A DNA stretch of 7,467 nucleotides from an uncultured Treponema sp. Its GTDB lineage: Bacteria; Spirochaetota; Spirochaetia; Treponematales; Treponemataceae. The position numbers were made by a program, and so were the translations under genes. Of the stretch, positions 1-4,719 are shown piece by piece. The stretch spans positions 1 through 7,467 of the forward strand of contig CALHVG010000081.1 of the NCBI GenBank assembly GCA_938039145.1, written 5' to 3'. The notes under the pieces are model-generated. The model did not search any database, was not told where the DNA came from, and was given only the letters and a program-made list of their open reading frames with translations. Position 1 is the first letter of the stretch. Each line of letters starts with the position of its first letter.

Positions 1-55
1 TCGTTCGTTCGTTCGTTCGTTCGTTCGTTCGTTCGTTCGTTCGTTCGTTCGTTCG
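1..55. repeat. TCGT tetranucleotide microsatellite
   Basis: Thirteen complete TCGT copies plus TCG run from the first base, so the true length is unknown. The 4-nt unit has no stop codon in any frame: it reads Ser-Phe-Val-Arg on the plus strand and Asn-Glu-Arg-Thr on the minus strand. On the minus strand an ATG (complement of 57-59) sits directly before the tract and is open to the window edge. The tract lies about 210 bases upstream of the LRR lipoprotein start. Such tracts slip readily in replication. Confidence 0.95.
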
Positions 56-144
56 GCATAAATCATATCCCAAATACAACACAAGTTTCTCACGTAAGCC
101 GGATGTGCCTCAAGACAAGTTTCCCGGATAAGGAACAGTTCAAC

Positions 145-169
145 GGGCTTTAGAACAGTCAAAAAGCCC
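145..169 (+). promoter_or_regulatory. Leader hairpin 1 upstream of LRR gene
   Basis: GGGCTTT (145-151) and AAAGCCC (163-169) are perfect complements, giving a 7-bp stem with an 11-nt loop. No run of T follows, so it is not a typical terminator. It lies in the probable 5' leader of the LRR lipoprotein gene. The 161-169 arm can also pair, with one mismatch, with 181-189, which overlaps the next hairpin. The role is unknown. Confidence 0.35.
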
Positions 170-186
170 ACAATCCGTACGGGGTT

Positions 187-207
187 TTTAGGGGCAGAGC
201 CCCTAAA
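187..207 (+). promoter_or_regulatory. Leader hairpin 2, perfect 9-bp stem
   Basis: TTTAGGGGC (187-195) and GCCCCTAAA (199-207) are perfect inverted repeats around the loop AGA. There is no U-tract after the stem. It ends 50 bases before the strong Shine-Dalgarno of the LRR gene, so it could be a leader structure or a dispersed hairpin repeat. I cannot tell these apart from this window. Confidence 0.45.
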
Positions 208-267
208 CAGCGCGGGAAGGAGTGGGAGGGTTTTATCCCTAAGAAATAATATTTTGAGGAGGAGTTT

Positions 268-1359
268 ATGAAAAACTCTATCAACAAGAGCAAGGCACAC
301 GCCTTGAAGCAAAGAGCCGCGGCGCTCATCTCAGCCGCACTTTTAATGTCGGCACTTATATTTACCGCGTGTGTACAGCAGGAACCTACGCCGAAGTATA
401 TCATCACATTCGGCGTGGACGGTATGGGCGGTAGGCTTACCGCAACGGTCGACGGAAGTGCCATCCGCTCAGGCGAGGAGGTGGAACAGGGCAAGACTGT
501 CACATTCACCGCAGAGGCGGAGCTTGACTCCTATCTGAAAGGCTGGACGCTCAACGGGGCACCGGTTAACGGCACAGCTAAGACCTACACCTTAACCGTA
601 ACAAAGGCGGCAGACGTAAAAGTGAAGATATTCCCCGAAGCTGCCGTGCTTACCTTGGGCGACAAGAAAGACATCACCATCACGGCAAAAACAGCTGACG
701 GCTCAGCCGTGCAAGTGGAAGGCTGCTCCCAGACAACTCTTGCAAGCGATGAGGCAACCACACTGAACGCAAAGGGCACAAAAGTCATCCTCAAAGGCAA
801 AATCACCGAGCTTATAGTTCACTGTGAGCTTACCGCCCTAAACGTGCAAGGGCTGACCGCTTTGGAAGTACTGGACTGCGACGAAAATCAGCTTACCGAA
901 TTGGGTGTGCAAGGCTTGAAGAAATTAAAAAAACTGTACTGTGCCAAAAATCAGCTTACCGGGATTAACCTGCAGGGGCTAACCTCTTTGGAAAGATTTG
1001 ACTGCTGGCTTAATAAAATTCCCGCCCTCAACTTGCAAGGGCTAACCGCTTTGAGCTCTGTAGACTGTCACTTAAATCAGCTTACCTCCATCAAGGTGCA
1101 AAGCTTAACTGCTTTGCAATTTCTAACCTTACATGGCAATAAGCTTAGTGCCGAAGTCTTGACTGAGCTGTTTAATGCCTTACCGCAACGCGAGCAAAAC
1201 GATAAGGGAAAATGTACGCTTTACATTGAGCGAGAACAAGACGGCACCCACAAGGATTTTAATAATCCTGCGGAACTGAAAACCGCCTTCGACGCCGCAA
1301 AGAAAAGGAACTGGCAGATATATAAAAGGACAGCAAAGGACGATTCTGTGGAGTTATAG
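268..1359 (+). CDS. Leucine-rich-repeat surface lipoprotein
   Basis: A 363-residue predicted lipoprotein, probably envelope- or surface-anchored and made for binding partners through its repeats; the ligand is unknown. The start is well supported: AGGAGGAG (257-264) ends 3 nt before the ATG. Residues 1-35 form a signal peptide with a Lys/Arg-rich front, a hydrophobic core and a relaxed spirochaetal lipobox FTAC with the lipidated Cys at 35. Residues 44-122 look like a divergent InlB B-repeat (bacterial repeat) beta domain: YIITFGV at the start, GKTVTFTAEAE in the middle and a GWTLNG core. Residues 188-292 are five LRRs of exactly 21 residues, pattern LTxLxVQGLTALxxLDCxxNQ, with Cys in the first four. 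A lead-in half repeat (about 170-187) and a C-terminal cap (293-363) flank them. It stands alone: TCGT microsatellite upstream, repeat array downstream. The family assignment is firm; a role in adhesion is inference. Confidence 0.9.
   Translation: MKNSINKSKAHALKQRAAALISAALLMSALIFTACVQQEPTPKYIITFGVDGMGGRLTATVDGSAIRSGEEVEQGKTVTFTAEAELDSYLKGWTLNGAPVNGTAKTYTLTVTKAADVKVKIFPEAAVLTLGDKKDITITAKTADGSAVQVEGCSQTTLASDEATTLNAKGTKVILKGKITELIVHCELTALNVQGLTALEVLDCDENQLTELGVQGLKKLKKLYCAKNQLTGINLQGLTSLERFDCWLNKIPALNLQGLTALSSVDCHLNQLTSIKVQSLTALQFLTLHGNKLSAEVLTELFNALPQREQNDKGKCTLYIEREQDGTHKDFNNPAELKTAFDAAKKRNWQIYKRTAKDDSVEL
829..1143 (+). repeat. Five in-frame 63-bp LRR-coding repeats
   Basis: Units start at 829, 892, 955, 1018 and 1081, each 63 bp or 21 codons with no length variation. 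The DNA itself is partly conserved: AATCAGCTTACC recurs at the junctions near 886, 949 and 1075, and GGGCTAACC or a close variant marks unit centres. This makes unit gain and loss by recombination plausible. The fifth unit lacks the Cys (it reads LTLHGNK) and leads into the cap. Confidence 0.85.
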
Positions 1360-1388
1360 CCGCAAATTGGTGTTGTTGTGTAGGGAAG

Positions 1389-1446
1389 GCGGACGGGCAT
1401 ATTTACGCATCGTTCATTTGATTATTGTCTGTATGCCCGTCTCAAG
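1389..1446 (+). repeat. 58-bp module A, copy 1
   Basis: Pairs with 1514-1571: equal length, 50 of 58 positions identical by hand alignment and no gaps. Both start GCGGACGG and end GTATGCCCGTCTCAAG. In this copy GACGGGCATA (1392-1401) and TATGCCCGTC (1432-1441) form a perfect 10-bp inverted repeat around 30 nt. The last four bases (CAAG) begin the left arm of hairpin B1. Confidence 0.85.
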
Positions 1447-1469
1447 AATCGGACGTTGTCCGATTCTTG
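1443..1469 (+). repeat. Hairpin B1, perfect 12-bp stem
   Basis: CAAGAATCGGAC (1443-1454) and GTCCGATTCTTG (1458-1469) pair perfectly around GTT. It occupies the same place after module A as hairpin B2. Only the outer CAAG/CTTG pairs are shared; the inner stem sequence is different. No T-run follows, so it is not a standard terminator. Confidence 0.8.
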
Positions 1470-1489
1470 CAAGATGGGTTATGCCGGTT
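1460..1489 (+). repeat. 30-bp module C, copy 1
   Basis: Starts in the right arm of hairpin B1 (CCGATTCTTGC) and runs through GATGGGTTATGCCGGTT. It matches 1835-1864 at 28 of 30 positions; the two differences are AA against TG at positions 12-13 of the module. Confidence 0.8.
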
Positions 1490-1508
1490 TTTCTTGCAGG
1501 AAAACCGG
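1484..1508 (+). repeat. Hairpin between module copies
   Basis: CCGGTTTT (1484-1491) pairs with AAAACCGG (1501-1508). The stem extends inward by one G.T wobble and two normal pairs (TCT with AGG) to a TGC loop, giving 11 pairs in all. It starts within module C and is not preserved after module C copy 2. Confidence 0.6.
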
Positions 1509-1513
1509 TGGCA

Positions 1514-1571
1514 GCGGACGGACATATTAAGGCTTCGTTCATCTGATTATGGGTTGTATGCCCGTCTCAAG
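1514..1571 (+). repeat. 58-bp module A, copy 2
   Basis: Second copy of the module at 1389-1446, offset 125 bp, same strand and same length. The outer inverted repeat is kept except for one A.C mismatch (GACGGACATA against TATGCCCGTC). It runs into hairpin B2. Confidence 0.85.
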
Positions 1572-1591
1572 TTTGCCATGCGGCAAACTTG
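1568..1591 (+). repeat. Hairpin B2, perfect 10-bp stem
   Basis: CAAGTTTGCC (1568-1577) and GGCAAACTTG (1582-1591) pair perfectly around ATGC. It is the positional equivalent of B1, sharing CAAG/CTTG but with an unrelated inner stem that is still fully complementary. Confidence 0.8.
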
Positions 1592-1604
1592 CAATATTGA
1601 CTGA

Positions 1605-1834
1605 CCGGCAACGTAATGACGCACTGTTCCGCAACATAGCGCGGGACACTCCCGCAGCGTAATGCGGGACACCCCCGCAGCATAATGCGGGACACTCCCG
1701 CAGCATAATGCGGGAGTGTCCGACTACATAAGGTCGGAGTGTGCGACCGCATAAGGTCGGGGTGACCGACCACATAAGGTCGGAGTGTCCCTCCGCATAA
1801 GGAAGGACTGTCATTCTACATAAGATCGGCTTTT
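1605..1834. repeat. Ten-unit 23-bp tandem array of covarying hairpins
   Basis: The core RCRTAA recurs at exactly 23-bp steps; its C falls at 1612, 1635, 1658, 1681, 1704, 1727, 1750, 1773, 1796 and 1819 (the second unit has ACATAG). Each unit is a 6-nt left arm, 6-nt loop, 6-nt right arm and 5-nt spacer. Units 3-5 have CCCGCA/TGCGGG. Unit 8 has CCGACC/GGTCGG, and units 6 and 7 are near variants. Unit 9 has CCCTCC/GGAAGG with one mismatch. Units 1 and 2 are degenerate and unit 10 does not pair. Right arms can also pair with the next unit's left arm across the spacer. Units abut with no unique spacers, so this is not CRISPR. Confidence 0.9.
1690..1721. repeat. 13-bp perfect fold-back inside the array
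   Basis: GGACACTCCCGCA (1690-1702) and TGCGGGAGTGTCC (1709-1721) are exact reverse complements around GCATAA. This arises because the spacer switches from ACACT (unit 4) to its reverse complement AGTGT (unit 5). It is the longest stem in the window and lies at the boundary between the two arm types. Confidence 0.85.
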
Positions 1835-1864
1835 CCGATTCTTGCTGGATGGGTTATGCCGGTT
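1835..1864 (+). repeat. 30-bp module C, copy 2
   Basis: Second copy of 1460-1489 with two mismatches, starting exactly at the end of the 23-bp array. Its CCGATTCTT also pairs with AAGATCGG (1822-1829) of array unit 10 around CTTTT, with one bulged T. This forms a B1-like hairpin. Confidence 0.8.
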
Positions 1865-1901
1865 GCCCTTTAAGGAAAACTTGGGGCGATGTGCGAAGAA
1901 T

Positions 1902-1924
1902 AAAAGGGTGAAAGACCCGTTTTT
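1902..1924. terminator. Candidate bidirectional intrinsic terminator
   Basis: AAAAGGGT (1902-1909), loop GAAAG, then ACCCGTTTTT (1915-1924). The GGGT/ACCC stem is extended by A-T pairs past one bulged G, and a T-run follows on either strand. It lies between the convergent genes, where shared terminators are common. The GC stem is only 4 bp and the site is about 540 bases after the LRR gene, so it is more credible for the minus-strand operon (about 140 bases after its stop). Confidence 0.4.
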
Positions 1925-1958
1925 CAGCCATCCGCCCGAGCGGGGCACACACCCGTCT

Positions 1959-2000
1959 TGTTGAAGGGGCTTTAACAGCTCGAGTGAAAGGTCTTCAACA
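1959..2000. repeat. 8-bp inverted repeat
   Basis: TGTTGAAG (1959-1966) and CTTCAACA (1993-2000) are perfect complements separated by 26 nt. No T-run is present. It is just upstream of the next hairpin and may be part of the same 3'-end structure. Confidence 0.4.
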
Positions 2001-2003
2001 GTT

Positions 2004-2024
2004 CGGAGGAAGCGGCTTCCTTCG
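2004..2024. repeat. 9-bp hairpin near the end of the SBP gene
   Basis: CGGAGGAAG (2004-2012), loop CGG, CTTCCTTCG (2016-2024), with one G.T pair. It is 42 bases past the stop of the minus-strand solute-binding gene. It lacks a clear U-tract, so it may be a 3'-end stabiliser rather than a terminator. Confidence 0.4.
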
Positions 2025-2066
2025 TTTGTCTCAGCGGCTCCAACCCGCCTTGTTCTTTCAGTTTTA

Positions 2067-3341
2067 TTAGTTAAATCCCTGTTTTTTCCATTCGGCGTAG
2101 CGTTCTTCTATCGACGAAATCTTTTTTGTTCCTCTTGCTGCAAGGACTTCTTTTATGTACGGGATTATTACGCGCTGTTTTGTCATTTCCCATCTGAGCG
2201 GCTTTTTTTCGTAGACTTGAAAGTTTTCCGCCTGCGGGATGTTTGAAAGCAGGGAGGTGTAATATACGGGAAGTATGCGCTCTGTAACTTCTCTTATCGA
2301 GGAAAATCCGTTTGCGATTCCGAATCTGTTTATATCAAGGTTCATCGTGAACTTTCTTTCCAAAAGCGCCTGCTGAGTTTGCACGTTGTAGAACCATGAA
2401 ATGAATTCCACCGCGCCGTAGTGGTTCTTTGCCTTTTTAGGGATTCCGAGCATTACCATGGAATCTTCCACAGGAATGCGTTTTTGATTTTCAAGCCATC
2501 TGTAGTCTATGAGCGAAAGCTGACCCTTGGGGAACCTGAAAAGTCTGTCGCTTGTTGTGTATGCAAAAAGTGCTTTTCCTTGTGTTACTTTTTTGTCGTC
2601 CGTGGTTGAAAGGTATTTGTAAACAAAGTCGCGCTCCGTTTGTGAAGAACCGTTTATGCTCGTTATCCATTCGTCAAGAAATCCTATGGAATCTTTGAGC
2701 GCATCCGGATTCCATGAAAATGAGTTTCCCTTTGTTTCTTTGTAGCCAGCTCCTTGGATTTTTGTTACAAGATAAAGGAATCTGTCGCTTGATTCGGGGG
2801 CAAATCCCATGCGGCTGAAAGTTCCGTTTGAGTTCTTTTTGTTGAACGCCTCTCCGGATTTTTTTATCTGCTCAAGATTTATTGTGTAGCTGTCTTCGAC
2901 CAGTTCCGTGTTTTCCGCAGAAAAAATCATTGCAGGAAGATTAAAACTTACCGGAAGAAGATATTGCCGTTTTCCCATCTTACCTGCTTGAAGCAGAATC
3001 CTGTAAAAATCCTGCGACGATATGAATTTCCGCTCAAAAAGATAGTCCAAGGGCTCAAAGTAATGCTTTGTGTGTTCGTTTACAAGCCACGAGCCTATTA
3101 CAAGGTCGGGATGCGGCTCCTGATTTGTGGCGGGAAGCGAGGACGAAGGATTTTCTTTGTAGACCAGAAGTGCCTTGTCCTCGTGGGTTTTGTTGAAAAG
3201 CTCGATGTAAGGCGCGAACTCGCTGTTGTCCGTCCATACAACGATTCTTTTTTCGCCCTGATTTTTGCATCCTGCGGATATTGCAGCAAGAACTGAAAGT
3301 GCGGAACAAAAAACGAGCGAAAAGAGAGATTTTCTAGCCAC
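2067..3341 (-). CDS. Family 1 extracellular solute-binding lipoprotein
   Basis: A 424-residue lipoprotein of the ABC-transporter substrate-binding type (family 1, sugar-binding/MalE-like), expected to be tethered outside the inner membrane to capture a solute; the substrate cannot be read from the sequence. The signal peptide ends in lipobox SAGC with Cys25. The mature part begins with the typical strand KRIVVWTD, followed by an early-domain Pro-Asp segment (PDLVIGSW) and the hinge-side strand YLLPVSFNLPAMIFS. A GKALFAYTT segment and the late-domain EFISWFYN helix follow. The start is GTG; it is chosen because it gives a complete signal peptide and because GAGGA (complement of 3350-3354) lies 8 nt upstream. 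It overlaps the aminotransferase stop by 8 bases, so translation is probably coupled. No permease or ATPase genes are adjacent, so it is an orphan here. Confidence 0.88.
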   Translation of the reverse strand: MARKSLFSLVFCSALSVLAAISAGCKNQGEKRIVVWTDNSEFAPYIELFNKTHEDKALLVYKENPSSSLPATNQEPHPDLVIGSWLVNEHTKHYFEPLDYLFERKFISSQDFYRILLQAGKMGKRQYLLPVSFNLPAMIFSAENTELVEDSYTINLEQIKKSGEAFNKKNSNGTFSRMGFAPESSDRFLYLVTKIQGAGYKETKGNSFSWNPDALKDSIGFLDEWITSINGSSQTERDFVYKYLSTTDDKKVTQGKALFAYTTSDRLFRFPKGQLSLIDYRWLENQKRIPVEDSMVMLGIPKKAKNHYGAVEFISWFYNVQTQQALLERKFTMNLDINRFGIANGFSSIREVTERILPVYYTSLLSNIPQAENFQVYEKKPLRWEMTKQRVIIPYIKEVLAARGTKKISSIEERYAEWKKQGFN

Positions 3342-4632
3342 GCTTAAGTTCCTCGCCGGCTTTGTAGATTTTTGAGTACACCAAATCGATTTTGTCCTCT
3401 TCTATGCTTGAAAACGCCACTCTCAGCGTGGATTCGTCTATCTGAATCGTTCCGATTCCGTCTTCTTTCAAAAGTTTCACCCTCAGCTCTTCGGCGTTTA
3501 TGCCTTTCATCAAAAAGCTCATAAAATATCCGGAATTGAACGGAAGCGGCTCTATCGCATCGGATTTGTGGGAATCTACAAACGCTCTTACTTTTTTGTA
3601 CCTTGATTCAAGCACGGATTTGAGCGCCTTTTTTTCAGCCGGGTTTTCTTTTTCGCCAAAGGATTTTAGGAGCATTGTCTGGCTGGGTGTTGCCGAGCAC
3701 GAAACTGAAGAGCGGATTACGCCCATCAGTTTTTTTACCAAAGCTTCGTATTGCGCGTCGGTAAAGCCTTTGCATCCGAATGTCAAAAATCCGCATCTTA
3801 ATCCCCATGCGAAGTCTTCCTTTGTGGGACCGTCCGCCTTTACCGCAAGGATGTTTTCGTGCAGGTTTGCAATGTGCGCAAAGAGCGACTGCGGCTCTAT
3901 TTCTTTTTCGTAGTTCAGCCCGAAATATGCGTCGTCGATTATGGCAAGGACTTTTTTTCCGCCGTTCGCCACGCTTTCAAGGATTCTGCATATTTCGTCA
4001 GCTTCTTTTGTAGTTGGGCTGTAGCCGGAAGGGTTCTGCGGAAAATTCAATATCAGCCTTACAGAACCGTATTTTTCAGCCTCGGCTTTTATTGCTTCTT
4101 CCATGCCCGAAATGTTGAACTTTCCGTCTTTGAACATTTGGAACTGATGGAATTCCGCACCTCTTCTGGATTCCGCTATAAGAACGTAATTGTCCCAGCT
4201 CGGATTCGGGGCAAGGAGCGGTTTTTGTTCATCAACGAACAAATCCATGGCGTATGAAAGTCCTGCGGTTATGCCCGGAACTACAGCGGGAAGCGAAGTT
4301 TTCTTTTCCGCAAGAAGAGGGTTTTTCTTTACCTGCAGTTCGTGCCAAGCGCTTCTTATTTCAGGAAGCCCTGCCGTAGGAGCATAGGCTGCCAGTTCCC
4401 TTTCGGAAAATTCGGGCATCCATTTTTTTACTGACGGAAGAACGGCAGGTTTTCCGCCGATTACAGTGATTCCTATCGTGCCGTTTGCCGTGTAGGCATC
4501 TTTTTTTGCCTCTCCGCCTTGGGCAATAATTCCTTTCGGAAAATAGATTCGTCTTCCTAACTCGGAGAACAGAGCCTCTGCGGATGTGCCTTTAAGGGCA
4601 TCGTTTAATTCTTGTGCTAATGGGTTTAACAT
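3334..4632 (-). CDS. Class I/II PLP-dependent aminotransferase
   Basis: A 432-residue fold-type I aminotransferase, cytosolic, that moves an amino group between an amino acid and a 2-oxo acid. It resembles enzymes commonly annotated as aspartate or aromatic aminotransferases; the true substrate is unproven. Visible active-site marks are NPSG at 200-203 (Asn200, PLP ring), DDAY at 233-236 (Asp233 to the pyridine N, Tyr236), the Schiff-base lysine Lys271 in GPTKEDFAWG, and the phosphate-binding Arg279 in GLRCG. The N-terminus MLNPLAQELNDALKG fits the family. An in-frame upstream extension to 4953 is rejected because it reads antisense through moxR and adds no family sequence. The chosen ATG has no Shine-Dalgarno, consistent with the promoter lying only 10 nt upstream. 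It is first in a two-gene operon with the solute-binding lipoprotein. Confidence 0.92.
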   Translation of the reverse strand: MLNPLAQELNDALKGTSAEALFSELGRRIYFPKGIIAQGGEAKKDAYTANGTIGITVIGGKPAVLPSVKKWMPEFSERELAAYAPTAGLPEIRSAWHELQVKKNPLLAEKKTSLPAVVPGITAGLSYAMDLFVDEQKPLLAPNPSWDNYVLIAESRRGAEFHQFQMFKDGKFNISGMEEAIKAEAEKYGSVRLILNFPQNPSGYSPTTKEADEICRILESVANGGKKVLAIIDDAYFGLNYEKEIEPQSLFAHIANLHENILAVKADGPTKEDFAWGLRCGFLTFGCKGFTDAQYEALVKKLMGVIRSSVSCSATPSQTMLLKSFGEKENPAEKKALKSVLESRYKKVRAFVDSHKSDAIEPLPFNSGYFMSFLMKGINAEELRVKLLKEDGIGTIQIDESTLRVAFSSIEEDKIDLVYSKIYKAGEELKRG

Positions 4633-4642
4633 GATAAATTGG

Positions 4643-4671
4643 ATTATTCTGAATTGACTTTTTAAAGTCAA
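4643..4671 (-). promoter_or_regulatory. Sigma70-type promoter for the aminotransferase operon, with palindrome
   Basis: Read on the minus strand: -35 TTGACT (complement of 4666-4671), 17-nt spacer, -10 AATAAT (complement of 4643-4648). Only 10 nt separate the -10 from the ATG, so the predicted transcript starts about 2-4 nt before the start codon. The -35 lies inside a perfect inverted repeat, TTGACTTT (4654-4661) and AAAGTCAA (4664-4671) with a TT centre. That repeat could be an operator, or could serve the divergent moxR operon. Confidence 0.55.
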
Positions 4672-4719
4672 TGAATTCCGTGATAAATGTGCATAAATAT
4701 ACAGAAATAAGGCAAAAAT

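Larger units (their letters stand above)
1360..2066. other. Gene-free, repeat-filled convergent intergenic region
   Basis: This stretch separates the convergent LRR and solute-binding genes. Apparent minus-strand reading frames at 1539-1814 are by-products of the 23-bp array. It contains, in order: module A copy 1 with hairpin B1, module C copy 1, another hairpin, module A copy 2 with hairpin B2, the ten-unit 23-bp array, module C copy 2, a terminator candidate and two hairpins. No tRNA or rRNA was recognised. Apart from the terminator candidate I can assign no function to it. Confidence 0.7.

Noticed and set aside
57..137. Further units of the 23-bp array upstream of the LRR gene (CATAA at 57, CGTAA at 93, GATAA near 127)
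   Set aside because: The spacing is 36 and about 33 bp rather than 23, and the flanking arms are not complementary except for a short TTCC/GGAA. The similarity is too weak to call.
159..509. Minus-strand frame over the start of the LRR gene
   Set aside because: It is a shadow of a well-supported plus-strand gene with a strong ribosome site and signal peptide, and has no recognisable domain.
1443..1469. Hairpin B1 as the terminator of the LRR gene
   Set aside because: The stem is strong, but it is followed by CAAGATGGG rather than a T-run.
1389..1600. Integron attC sites (known in Treponema denticola)
   Set aside because: The hairpins lack a matched pair of RYYYAAC and GTTRRRY core sites. 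The stems are perfect rather than carrying extrahelical bases, and no integrase gene is present.
1539..1814. Minus-strand reading frames rich in PHYAAGVSR, CPALCC and similar strings
   Set aside because: The pattern comes from the 23-bp array read in rotating frames (three units make 23 codons). There is no ribosome site or domain, and both overlapping frames look alike.
1605..1834. CRISPR array
   Set aside because: Units are contiguous at 23 bp with no unique 25-40 bp spacers. The constant part is only about 6 bp, and no cas genes are nearby.
3500..4387. Plus-strand frames inside the aminotransferase gene
   Set aside because: They are antisense to an intact enzyme with all active-site motifs, and have no family features of their own.
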